Positions 1 to 6,351 of a DNA stretch of 6,839 bases are shown piece after piece. Source of the stretch: Actinomycetota bacterium (GTDB taxonomy: Bacteria > Actinomycetota > Acidimicrobiia > IMCC26256); assembly GCA_009702955.1 (NCBI GenBank), contig WLHA01000060.1, forward strand, positions 1 through 6,839, in the 5' to 3' direction. Made by a program: the position numbers and the translations under genes. The notes beneath the pieces are model-generated. The model saw nothing but the letters and a program-made list of their open reading frames with translations, did no database searches and had not been told where the DNA came from. Position 1 is the stretch's first letter. Each line of letters begins with the position of its first letter.

Positions 1-101
1 AAGATGTTGCAGATACCTTGCTTTTTCTCTGCTCAACGGGTGCTTCATTCATGACCGGACAGATTCTGCGCCCCAATGGCGGCGCAGCAATGCCCTGGTA
101 G
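1..101 (+). CDS. Short-chain dehydrogenase/reductase (SDR), C-terminal end only
   Basis: Only the last 32 codons are present, read from base 3 and ending at TAG 99-101; the start lies left of the window. The translated end contains DVADTLLFLCS, then TGASFMTGQILRPNGG, then AAMPW. This matches the C-terminal signature of classical SDR enzymes such as 3-oxoacyl-ACP reductase FabG: a 'DVA...FL.S' helix followed by an '(F/Y)-(I/M)-TGQ-(V/I)-L-x-x-(D/N)GG' strand-loop, which closes the substrate pocket and the tetramer interface. The family uses NAD(P)H to reduce or oxidise carbonyl/hydroxyl groups. The Rossmann glycine motif and the Ser-Tyr-Lys catalytic residues are outside the window, so substrate and cofactor cannot be told. 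Asn replaces the commoner Asp in the final 'NGG'. The family call is fairly secure from this tail alone; the specific function is not. Confidence 0.8.
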   Translation, partial: DVADTLLFLCSTGASFMTGQILRPNGGAAMPW

Positions 102-152
102 TTGGGCCGTAGTAAGGCAGTAGTAGTTCTGCAAAAGGGCGGCAAAAGCGCC
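98..152. repeat. Degenerate 11-bp tandem array (about five units)
   Basis: Five consecutive 11-bp units start at 98, 109, 120, 131 and 142. The first three begin GTAGT and the last two begin GCAAAAG. Across all five, unit position 1 is always G, position 3 always A and position 10 always C; position 7 is G in four of five. A sixth, weaker unit (GCAAT...) may precede at 87. The array overlaps the stop codon of the dehydrogenase and runs into the intergenic region. An 11-bp period places each unit on nearly the same face of the helix, as in sites for proteins that bind direct repeats cooperatively. It may also be a decayed microsatellite-like duplication or chance. Confidence 0.45.
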
Positions 153-259
153 TAATTAGCAGGCCTCTAGGACTAAAAGAAGAGGGTTCTCTGGCTTTCT
201 TGGGGGCCAAGCGCATGAATCGCTGCCGCGCCTGATCACTAAATTCGCCCGTCTATGGG

Positions 260-265
260 TATCCT
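260..265 (+). promoter_or_regulatory. Candidate -10 element for the helicase gene
   Basis: TATCCT fits the actinobacterial SigA-type -10 pattern TANNNT and is the same hexamer seen upstream of the acyl-CoA dehydrogenase at 6457. No good -35 hexamer sits 16-19 bp upstream; the nearest, CTGATC at 232-237, would need a 22-bp spacer. The call rests on the -10 alone, so it is weak. Confidence 0.3.
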
Positions 266-290
266 GTAGCAACGGGTCGAATGGCCCGCG

Positions 291-312
291 GGTCAACCTC
301 GCGTCAACGGGG
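291..312 (+). promoter_or_regulatory. Direct repeat pair, 11-bp spacing, possible operator
   Basis: Two 11-bp units, 291-301 and 302-312, each contain GTCAAC in the same place. They lie just downstream of the candidate -10 at 260. The arrangement, direct repeats of a GTCA-type core every 11 bp, resembles PhoP (PHO) boxes of actinobacteria, but the rest of each unit fits that pattern only partly. The regulator, if any, is unknown. Confidence 0.2.
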
Positions 313-392
313 CCGTTTAGCGGCTTAAAAGTGGCATGGAGTGCGACCCAACAAGGCGTACGCCCAACCCTACAAACGTGAATAGAGAACCC

Positions 393-1568
393 GTGACTGA
401 AACAACTACCTTCGAGGCGCTTGGCGTCGCGACTGACCTCATCGAAGCATTACGCGAACAAGGAATCAACGCCCCTTTTGCTATCCAGAATCTAACCATC
501 GCAGATGGAATTGCTGGGCGTGATGTATGCGGAAAAGCGCAGACCGGATCAGGCAAGACACTTGCATTCGGTGTGCCCATGCTGCAGAGAGTCTCTAAGG
601 CTGAGCCAAAGCGACCAACGGGATTGATTTTGGTTCCTACCCGCGAACTCGCAGTGCAGGTTAAGGATGCTCTATCTCCTCTAGGAAAAGCCTTTGGAGT
701 AAGCGTCAAAGCCATGTACGGCGGAGTCTCGATGGACCCCCAGGTAGACGCACTTCGCAAGGGTGTCGAGATCATTGTTGGAACTCCAGGTCGCCTCATT
801 GACCTTATGGAGCGCAATGAGATGGAGCTCAGCGGTGTTGAGGTAATGGTCCTTGACGAGGCCGACCGCATGGCAGACATGGGGTTCATGCCGCAGGTCC
901 AGAAGATTCTTTATCGCGCTACCGGCCCGCACCAGACCATGCTTTTCTCAGCAACGCTTGACGGCGCTGTCGATCGTCTTGTTCAGAAGTACATGGTTGA
1001 TCCGGTATTCCACGAGGTGGAGTCCAATGAGCCCACTGTCGAGCAGATGCGCCACCACTTCTTGCAGGTTCACCAACTAGACAAGGTAAAGGTGGCTGCT
1101 GCGATTGCTCGTGGGGTTAACCGCACTCTCATCTTCCGCAGCACAAAGCGTGGAGCGGACAAGCTTGTAGAGCAGTTAGAGCGTGAGGGAATTAAGGCTG
1201 GGGCGATTCACGGAGATCTGCGCCAGAGCGCACGCGAGAAGGCTCTCGCAGACTTCTCCGCTGGGAAGATGTCGGTCTTGGTAGCTACGGATGTTGCCGC
1301 ACGAGGGATCCATGTTGATGGAGTCGATGTAGTTATTCACTACGACCCATCGCATGACCACAAGGATTATCTACACCGCTCAGGGCGCACCGCACGCGCG
1401 GGCGAGCAGGGCGTTGCAGTGACTTTGATGCTCTATAACCAGGAGAACGAGGTTCGCGTTGTCATGCGACGACTTCGAATTGAGCAGAGCATCGTTGAGG
1501 TGTTCTCGAATGACGAGCGCCTTGGAGATTTACGCGCCTGGGAGCCAACTCCAGTTCGCGCCTCCTAA
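393..1568 (+). CDS. DEAD-box ATP-dependent RNA helicase
   Basis: ATP-driven unwinding and remodelling of RNA duplexes; in bacteria such proteins act in ribosome assembly, mRNA decay and cold growth. Numbered from GTG 393 (391 aa), the two RecA-like domains carry every signature motif in order: Q motif with Phe7 and Gln32, Walker A AQTGSGKT at 49-56, PTREL at 82-86, TPGR at 131-134, DEAD at 155-158, SAT at 186-188, LIFRSTKR at 246-253, the VATDVAARG stretch (motif V) at about 298-306, and HRSGRTARAG at 328-337. It ends about 50 residues after motif VI with no basic or RNA-binding extension, so it is a minimal-core helicase. Start choice: an in-frame TAG at 318 limits the start to ATG 336, GTG 378 or GTG 393. 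GTG 393 is favoured because family members begin close to the Q motif and a weak AGAGA lies at 384-388; ATG 336 would add a proline/arginine-rich 19-residue leader with no ribosome site. The stop lies 6 bp from the stop of the opposing carboxypeptidase gene. The exact subfamily (RhlE-like or other) is not resolved. Confidence 0.95.
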   Translation: MTETTTFEALGVATDLIEALREQGINAPFAIQNLTIADGIAGRDVCGKAQTGSGKTLAFGVPMLQRVSKAEPKRPTGLILVPTRELAVQVKDALSPLGKAFGVSVKAMYGGVSMDPQVDALRKGVEIIVGTPGRLIDLMERNEMELSGVEVMVLDEADRMADMGFMPQVQKILYRATGPHQTMLFSATLDGAVDRLVQKYMVDPVFHEVESNEPTVEQMRHHFLQVHQLDKVKVAAAIARGVNRTLIFRSTKRGADKLVEQLEREGIKAGAIHGDLRQSAREKALADFSAGKMSVLVATDVAARGIHVDGVDVVIHYDPSHDHKDYLHRSGRTARAGEQGVAVTLMLYNQENEVRVVMRRLRIEQSIVEVFSNDERLGDLRAWEPTPVRAS

Positions 1569-1574
1569 CAACAA

Positions 1575-2957
1575 TTAACGGCGCCTGCGCCTCGGGTCTA
1601 CACGACCAGTCGGGGTCTTCGCATCGATCACGTGTATAGATCCAGCGCGTTGGGCGCGTGCGATTGCTTTTCGGCGCTCTGCTCGCATGCGTCGTCTGCG
1701 AAGCACTGCACGCCTTCTAAGGATTACTAATACTGCGAGCACCCCGAGTAGCGCAGCGAACCAAGCACCGATGGTGCTCCAGATTGATCCTCCTGAGGCA
1801 GAGTCATTCAATGAACCCTTCTTAGGTGTCGAGGTCTCTGTAGGCGCCGAGGTACTTGTGCTCCCTGTTGCCCCAGTGGCTGTGCCAACTCCAGCAGCTA
1901 CTCCAGCACTGGCTCCCGCGATTACACCAGGATTACTCACTCCCTTAGCGCAGACGGGCTTAACTCCACGCTTTGATTTAGCCTCTTTTATGCGGACCGG
2001 AGGCAGTTTCTCGCCAGCCACTTCGAGGGACGGATTGCTTGTAAAACCCTGGTCTAGAAGCGCTCCCGCCCAGCCTGCTGTGTCATAGGTTCCAAACACG
2101 ACGGCGATCATGGTGCGCCCGTCGCGTGTTGCAGAAGCGATGAGGGTACGGCCCGCGTTGTCGGTGAAGCCTGTCTTGAGTCCGTTTGCTCCTGCGTATC
2201 CATTTAGGAGTGTTTTGTTGTGGTTGATGTAGCGGTGTGGTCGGCCGCTTACATCGGTGAAGCTAATTTCACGGCTGTTGGTAGCTGCTGCGATTCGCGG
2301 AACAGCCAAAGCGTTGCGCCCGATAACCGCGAGGTCCCATGGGCTTAAGAAGCTCCCTCCGCCTAAAGAGTTCTGATCATCGAGCCCCGCTGGGTCAGAG
2401 AACTTTCCGTCTCGAGCACCTAAGCGCGCGAGAAGTTTCTGTCCTTGTGTAGCGAATCCCTCAACGCTCCCTCCGGAGCACTCGGCGATCGCCCAAGAAG
2501 CATCGTTTGCGGAGACCATCAGTGCCGAGTTGATCATCTGGTCTAGAGGCCATACCTCGCCGGCTGGCATGCCGATTCGCATTGTTGGCTCGGCAGCTGC
2601 TCGCGCGCTAATCGGTACGCCGACTTTTGGATCGAGGTGAGTAACGGCAGTTAGGACAGTCGCGAGTTTGACCATGCTCGCAGCGTTGCGAGGAGTATGA
2701 AGGTCGCGCGACTCGAGTATGACTCCGCGATCCGCGTCGATAATGGCGTACGCCTCTGGACTCGGGCTCACCGGTGCTGCGAGTCCGTAAGCGGATACAG
2801 GTGTGGTGACTCCTGTCGCCACAAAAGATGCGGCGCAGATGACTATGCCAAGAATCGCAGCAGCGGCCTTGGAGGTTGGTGGGTGGTTGAGTGGATGAAA
2901 GCGGGGGCGACCAAAGGATCCGGTCGATTGCCTATCCAAGCGATTTTTGAGGCGCAT
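1575..2957 (-). CDS. Membrane-anchored D-alanyl-D-alanine carboxypeptidase (peptidase S11, PBP5/DacA family)
   Basis: A low-molecular-weight penicillin-binding protein that removes the terminal D-Ala from peptidoglycan pentapeptides outside the membrane, limiting cross-linking. The 460-aa product has all three active-site motifs: SxxK as SMVK at 94-97 (nucleophile Ser94), SxN as SAN at 149-151, and KTG at 261-263, followed by FTDNAG as is usual in S11 enzymes. A basic N-terminus leads to a hydrophobic segment at about 31-50 ending near PVSA, which is either a signal peptide or an anchor. After the catalytic domain comes a Gly/Ala/Ser/Thr-rich low-complexity linker (about 340-390), a second hydrophobic segment (about 393-413), then a strongly basic tail of about 47 residues ending in five arginines. 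The predicted layout is therefore an extracytoplasmic enzyme with a cytoplasmic basic tail. The start ATG (2955-2957 on the complement) has AAGG five bases upstream. The gene diverges from the aminotransferase gene and converges on the helicase. The family is certain; the exact dac paralogue is not. Confidence 0.94.
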   Translation of the reverse strand: MRLKNRLDRQSTGSFGRPRFHPLNHPPTSKAAAAILGIVICAASFVATGVTTPVSAYGLAAPVSPSPEAYAIIDADRGVILESRDLHTPRNAASMVKLATVLTAVTHLDPKVGVPISARAAAEPTMRIGMPAGEVWPLDQMINSALMVSANDASWAIAECSGGSVEGFATQGQKLLARLGARDGKFSDPAGLDDQNSLGGGSFLSPWDLAVIGRNALAVPRIAAATNSREISFTDVSGRPHRYINHNKTLLNGYAGANGLKTGFTDNAGRTLIASATRDGRTMIAVVFGTYDTAGWAGALLDQGFTSNPSLEVAGEKLPPVRIKEAKSKRGVKPVCAKGVSNPGVIAGASAGVAAGVGTATGATGSTSTSAPTETSTPKKGSLNDSASGGSIWSTIGAWFAALLGVLAVLVILRRRAVLRRRRMRAERRKAIARAQRAGSIHVIDAKTPTGRVDPRRRRR

Positions 2958-3118
2958 GAGGGCCTTAGGCTAGGGCGCAGATTGCTTCCTGCCGTGGCAC
3001 CCTTGAGTCATACGTGCTTCTTAAGGGCTCCACTAGCGCTCGATTCGCTCTCAATACGCGCTTAATTCATTCGCTATTCGTTCGTGAGCGCAGTGCCGGG
3101 CGTGCGAGAATCATCGCC
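2958..3118. other. Divergent intergenic region between carboxypeptidase and aminotransferase genes
   Basis: These 161 bp must hold the promoters for both flanking genes. I see no -35/-10 pair good enough to call for either. The heptamer ATTCGCT occurs twice (3043-3049 and 3069-3075), with a further ATTCG at 3076-3080, giving an AT-richer patch that may be promoter DNA for the aminotransferase. On the complement, TAGCCT lies only nine bases before the carboxypeptidase ATG, which would imply a nearly leaderless transcript if used. An open frame continues upstream of the aminotransferase start to GTG 3014, but its translation is not conserved-looking. Confidence 0.5.
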
Positions 3119-4315
3119 GTGACTAAAGAACGCATATCCCCACGAATAGCTGCTATCGCTCCATCTGCGACCCTTGCCGTGGATGCAAAGGCGAAGGCGC
3201 TTAAGGCGGCCGGTGAACCAGTAATTGGTTTTGGAGCAGGGGAGCCCGACTTCCCTACACCTGCTGCAATCGTTGAGGCAGCCGTTGAGGCATGTCGTGA
3301 CCCTCGCAACCACCGCTATTCACCTACCCCAGGATTGCCTGAGCTGCGTGCAGCCATAGCGGCCAAGACTCTTCGCGACTCTGGCGTGACCTGTTCTGCT
3401 AGCCAAGTGTTGGTTACTGCCGGCGGAAAGCATGCGGTCTATACCGCTCTCCAGACAATTGTCTCAGACGGCGATGAAGTAATTCTTCCTGCGCCTTACT
3501 GGACCACTTACCCAGAGGCGATCACTCTCGCTGGCGGGGTTCCTGTGGTGGTGTCAGCGACCGATGATCAAGGGTTTCGTGTAACCGTTGAGCAACTTGA
3601 GGCGGCGCGCACTCCGAGCACAAAGGCACTTATCTTCGTCTCGCCGAGTAACCCAACAGGAGCGGTGTACTCGCCCGAAGAGGTTGAGGCAATCGGTCGA
3701 TGGGCCCTCAAGCATGAGATTTGGGTCATTACTGATGAGATATACGAGCACTTAGTTTTTGGCAGGCATGTATTTACCTCGATGCCTGCACTTGTACCTG
3801 AGCTTGCAGATACCTGCATCATCTTGAATGGTGTAGCGAAGACCTATGCGATGACCGGCTGGCGCGTCGGGTGGATGATCGGCCCAGCTGACGTTATTGA
3901 TGCCGCTACCAACCTGCAGTCGCAGTCAACTTCAAACATCTCAAACGTTGCTCAGCGTGCAGCACTCGCTGCTGTGAGCGGCTCGTTAGACGCAGTCGAC
4001 GAGATGAGGGTCGCTTTCGAGCGCCGCGGTCGCAGGATGCAGAGCATGCTCTCCGAGATTCCCGGAGTTCGCTGCCTTGAGCCTGAGGGCGCCTTCTATT
4101 GCTTCCCGTCATTTGAGGGAGTACTAGGTCGAACCCTCGCTGGGCGCAAAATTCTCTCGACACTCGATCTAGCAGAGGTCCTCCTTGACGAGGCAAAGGT
4201 TGCGATTGTGCCGGGGGAGGCCTTCGGGGCCCCTGGGTATGCCCGGCTCTCCTTTGCGCTCTCAGACGACGAACTCGAGGAAGGCGTTTCTCGAATCGCT
4301 CGGTTCCTTGCGTGA
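3119..4315 (+). CDS. aspC: Class I PLP-dependent aminotransferase, aspartate (possibly prephenate) type
   Basis: Moves the amino group between aspartate or glutamate and 2-oxo acids in the cytoplasm, using pyridoxal phosphate. Numbered from GTG 3119 (398 aa), it shows GAGEPDFPTP at 39-48, the Tyr-Trp stacking pair at 127-128, SPSNPTG at 175-181 (Asn178 to PLP), DEIYEHL starting at Asp206 (Tyr209 contacts the PLP ring), the Schiff-base lysine Lys241 in NGVAKTYAMTGWR (235-249) and Arg376 in RLSF for the substrate carboxylate. Thr18 in PSATLAV and Lys104 in GGKHA are the positions used by Thermus-type subgroup 1-beta enzymes to recognise the distal carboxylate. A dicarboxylic substrate is therefore expected, and prephenate is possible. 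Start: the frame is open back to GTG 3014, but homologues begin near TKERISPRI, so GTG 3119, with a weak GAGA about nine bases upstream, is preferred. The stop is 32 bp before the chosen serA ATG and overlaps an alternative serA GTG by 4 bp, suggesting a shared transcript. Confidence 0.92.
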   Translation: MTKERISPRIAAIAPSATLAVDAKAKALKAAGEPVIGFGAGEPDFPTPAAIVEAAVEACRDPRNHRYSPTPGLPELRAAIAAKTLRDSGVTCSASQVLVTAGGKHAVYTALQTIVSDGDEVILPAPYWTTYPEAITLAGGVPVVVSATDDQGFRVTVEQLEAARTPSTKALIFVSPSNPTGAVYSPEEVEAIGRWALKHEIWVITDEIYEHLVFGRHVFTSMPALVPELADTCIILNGVAKTYAMTGWRVGWMIGPADVIDAATNLQSQSTSNISNVAQRAALAAVSGSLDAVDEMRVAFERRGRRMQSMLSEIPGVRCLEPEGAFYCFPSFEGVLGRTLAGRKILSTLDLAEVLLDEAKVAIVPGEAFGAPGYARLSFALSDDELEEGVSRIARFLA

Positions 4316-4347
4316 GTAGCGATACCGGCGCGGGTAGCGTCACCCCC

Positions 4348-5934
4348 ATGTCTCCTCGCGTGCTTATCACTGAAGAACTTGCCGAGAGTGGCCTTGAAGC
4401 AATGCGGGCAGCAGGTTTCGAGGTAGATGTTCAACTCGATCTAGAGCCCGCTGCTCTTCTAGCGGCAATTCCAGGTGCAGCAGCGCTCGTTATCCGTAGC
4501 GCAACGCAGGTAACTGCTGAGGTCCTAGCCGCGGGTACAGACTTAATCGTCGTAGGGCGTGCAGGCATTGGCCTCGACAACGTTGACGTCGCCGCAGCGA
4601 CTGCTCAGGGTGTCATGGTCGTAAATGCGCCTCAATCAAACGTGATCTCTGCAGCAGAGCAAGCCATGGCGCTTCTTCTAGCGCAGGCGAGAAATACACC
4701 CCAGGCTCATGCTGATCTCGTAAAGGGAGAGTGGAATCGCTCGCGTTGGACTGGCGTTGAGCTCCACGGAAAGACGCTAGGAGTTGTAGGTCTCGGACGC
4801 GTTGGGGTGTTAGTCGCTCAGCGTGCACTTGCATTCGGAATGCGCCTTGTTGCTTACGACCCATTTGTTAGTAGCGAGCGTGCTCGCCAGCTCGGCGTTG
4901 AACTAATTCCAACGATTGAAGAGCTTTTCGCAGTCTCAGATTTTGTGAGCATTCATCTTCCGAAGACGCCCGAGACAACCGGACTCATAAATGCCGAACT
5001 GCTCGCAAAGGCAAAGCCCGGTATTCGAATCATCAACACGGCACGCGGTGGGATTATCAACGAGCAAGACCTTGCTGATGCCATCATCTCCGGGCATGTT
5101 GCGGGTGCTGGCCTCGATGTATTCGCCGCAGAGCCAACAACGGAGTCACCACTCTTCTCGCTCCCTGAGGTAGTTGTTACTCCTCACCTTGGTGCCTCAA
5201 CAGTCGAGGCCCAGGATAAGGCAGGGGTAACGATCGCAGACATGGTGGTGCTTGCACTTCGTGGCGAGTTTGTTCCCTTTGCTGTAAACCTTGCAGCCAC
5301 TGAGGCCAACTCCACAGTCCAACCCTTCCTGCCGCTCGCAGAACGACTCGGTCGTCTCTTCACGGCAATGGCAGGCGGAACTCCAGATCTTCTCGAGGTT
5401 TTCTACGAGGGGGCAATCGCTGATTATGACTGCAGAGTCTTAAATCTAGGGGTTCTCAAGGGAATTCTTGGGCCTGTTGTAGATGAGCCAGTTTCATTTG
5501 TAAACGCCCCACAGATAGCGCAGAGCAGAGGCCTTGTACTTCGCGAGACGAAGCGCTCCTCGGCACGCGACTACGTAAACCTATTAGAGATACGCGGAAC
5601 CGTCGCAGGTCGTGAGACCCACGTTGCCGGAACTCTCTACGGCAAGCAGTCATCTCCTCGCATTGTTGGTATAGACGAGCACATCGTCGACCTGCCGCCG
5701 TCTACGCACATGCTTGTCGTGCGCAACTCAGATGTGCCTGGAATGATCGGAAGAGTCGGGACCATTGTCGGGAATGCTGGTCTCAACATTGCCGACATGG
5801 ATGTAGGCACCGGCCCAAGTGGGGCGGCTGCTCTTATGGTGCTCTCGCTTGCAGAGGTAGTTCCAAGCACGGTCATTGATGCGCTACGTGCTGAGCCCGG
5901 AGTAGTAGACGCTAGGGCTATCGAACTCGGTTGA
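4348..5934 (+). CDS. serA: D-3-phosphoglycerate dehydrogenase (long ACT-domain type)
   Basis: Catalyses the first step of serine synthesis, NAD-dependent oxidation of 3-phosphoglycerate to 3-phosphohydroxypyruvate. Numbered from ATG 4348 (528 aa): the substrate domain comes first and carries RSAT (51-54) and VGRAGIGLDNVDV (69-81). The NAD-binding fold follows with GLGRVG (148-153) and Asp171 in YDPF for the NAD ribose. The catalytic set is Arg233 in NTARGG, Glu262 in AAEP and His280 in PHLGAS. An intervening regulatory domain (about 318-443) and a C-terminal ACT domain (about 455-528) follow, so serine feedback control as in Mycobacterium SerA1 is likely. Start: ATG 4348 gives 528 aa, the usual length, and begins MSPRVLITEEL in register with homologues; GGGTAG lies ten bases upstream. 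The alternative GTG 4312 overlaps the aminotransferase stop as GTGA, adding 12 residues rich in Ser/Gly/Thr. The two cannot be separated from sequence alone. Confidence 0.95.
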   Translation: MSPRVLITEELAESGLEAMRAAGFEVDVQLDLEPAALLAAIPGAAALVIRSATQVTAEVLAAGTDLIVVGRAGIGLDNVDVAAATAQGVMVVNAPQSNVISAAEQAMALLLAQARNTPQAHADLVKGEWNRSRWTGVELHGKTLGVVGLGRVGVLVAQRALAFGMRLVAYDPFVSSERARQLGVELIPTIEELFAVSDFVSIHLPKTPETTGLINAELLAKAKPGIRIINTARGGIINEQDLADAIISGHVAGAGLDVFAAEPTTESPLFSLPEVVVTPHLGASTVEAQDKAGVTIADMVVLALRGEFVPFAVNLAATEANSTVQPFLPLAERLGRLFTAMAGGTPDLLEVFYEGAIADYDCRVLNLGVLKGILGPVVDEPVSFVNAPQIAQSRGLVLRETKRSSARDYVNLLEIRGTVAGRETHVAGTLYGKQSSPRIVGIDEHIVDLPPSTHMLVVRNSDVPGMIGRVGTIVGNAGLNIADMDVGTGPSGAAALMVLSLAEVVPSTVIDALRAEPGVVDARAIELG

Positions 5935-5939
5935 GTTTG

Positions 5940-5957
5940 AGCGGCCCAATGGTCGCT
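5940..5957. terminator. Hairpin between convergent serA and mscL, possible bidirectional terminator
   Basis: A 7-bp stem with one G-U wobble (5940-5946 with 5951-5957) closes a CAAT tetraloop just after the serA stop; the far arm overlaps the mscL stop codon on the other strand. No U-tract follows on either strand, so it would be a U-less hairpin of the sort often reported in actinobacteria. Position supports a terminator role; strength is uncertain. Confidence 0.35.
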
Positions 5958-6348
5958 AGATCTGCTCGGCACCGTTCTGGCGAAGTAGATCTCTAATCTC
6001 AGTTAGAACTTCAAGCTCGGTCGGGTCTGCTGCTTGCTCCTCCGAAGACCGCAGCCCACGCAGTTTTTCATAGGTCTGGACAACCACAAATAGCGTCGCT
6101 GCGATGATCAAGAAATTAAGAACTGCATTTATGAAGAGCCCGTAACGAATGACCCCGCTCCCAAGCGTAAGAGTTAGATCGTCGAACGACGGCTTTCCAA
6201 AGATGGCCCCTACCAGCGGCATCACGATGTCGTTCACGATGCTCTCGACCAAGGACTTGAACGCGAGTCCAATGACGAATGCAACGGCGACCGTAACGAG
6301 GTCCCCCTGCATCACGAACTTCTTAAAGTCTGACCAGATGTTCTTCAC
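5956..6348 (-). CDS. mscL: Large-conductance mechanosensitive channel MscL
   Basis: A homopentameric inner-membrane channel that opens under high membrane tension and releases solutes during hypo-osmotic shock. The 130-aa product is of normal family length. It has the N-terminal amphipathic segment (NIWSDFKKFVMQGD), TM1 at about 17-44 containing AVAFVIGLAF and the VNDIVMPLVG turn, a short periplasmic loop (about 50-66), TM2 at about 70-92 and the cytoplasmic helix LTEIRDLL at 115-122, almost identical to that of Mycobacterium tuberculosis MscL. Aligned with that protein, gate residue Val21 becomes Phe24, Ile14 becomes Leu17, and Asn13 and Asp16 become Asp16 and Thr19. It starts with GTG (complement of 6346-6348), with a strong GGAG about eight bases upstream, which settles the start. 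It converges on serA with 21 bp between stops and diverges from the acyl-CoA dehydrogenase gene; neither neighbour is linked to osmotic control, so it is probably transcribed alone. Confidence 0.96.
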   Translation of the reverse strand: MKNIWSDFKKFVMQGDLVTVAVAFVIGLAFKSLVESIVNDIVMPLVGAIFGKPSFDDLTLTLGSGVIRYGLFINAVLNFLIIAATLFVVVQTYEKLRGLRSSEEQAADPTELEVLTEIRDLLRQNGAEQI

Positions 6349-6351
6349 TGT

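Larger units (their letters stand above)
102..392. other. Intergenic region / helicase leader (291 bp)
   Basis: No open frame of convincing protein character is seen on either strand here. After the 11-bp array the stretch holds several weak hairpins (for example AGAG/CTCT around 181-192 and GCCG-TTTAG-CGGC at 312-324), a TATCCT -10 candidate at 260-265, a CCCGCGGG palindrome at 285-292, two GTCAAC repeats 11 bp apart (292-297 and 303-308) and a perfect 10-bp palindrome GGCGTACGCC at 355-364. There is no U-tract terminator after the dehydrogenase. I see no tRNA or known riboswitch fold. If transcription starts near 272, the helicase mRNA has a leader of about 120 nt. Confidence 0.6.

Noticed and set aside
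312..324. GCCG-TTTAG-CGGC hairpin followed by TTAAAA
   Set aside because: Only four base pairs, no T-run after it, and placed inside a leader; too weak to call a terminator or riboswitch.
102..335. Possible tRNA or small RNA gene in the left intergenic region
   Set aside because: I could not form a cloverleaf or find a T-loop GTTCRA-type arm in a fitting place, and no known RNA motif was recognised.
317..889. 190-aa open frame on the - strand opposite the helicase gene
   Set aside because: It lies inside a helicase with every conserved motif, its product is Ser/Arg/Pro-rich without domain character, and it has no ribosome site; it is an antisense shadow.
1580..1591. GGCGC-CT-GCGCC inverted repeat just after the helicase stop, as a terminator
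   Set aside because: The loop is only two bases, there is no U-tract, and it encodes the arginine run at the end of the carboxypeptidase; codon bias explains it.
1687..2088. 133-aa + strand open frame opposite the carboxypeptidase 3' half
   Set aside because: It mirrors the low-complexity Ala/Gly/Thr linker, giving Ala/Pro-rich translation; it is a shadow of the real gene.
2697..3065. 122-aa + strand open frame over the carboxypeptidase start and the intergenic region
   Set aside because: It has no recognisable motif or ribosome site and overlaps the signal/anchor coding region of the real gene.
3014..3118. Upstream extension of the aminotransferase from GTG 3014
   Set aside because: The extra 35 residues are not aminotransferase-like, and the region must hold promoter DNA for the divergent carboxypeptidase gene.
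3906..4370. 154-aa - strand frame opposite the aminotransferase-serA junction
   Set aside because: Arg/Pro/Gln-rich, no motif, fully opposite two well-supported genes.
5637..5972. 111-aa - strand frame opposite the SerA ACT domain
   Set aside because: It is antisense to a conserved domain and runs into the serA/mscL gap; no start signal seen.
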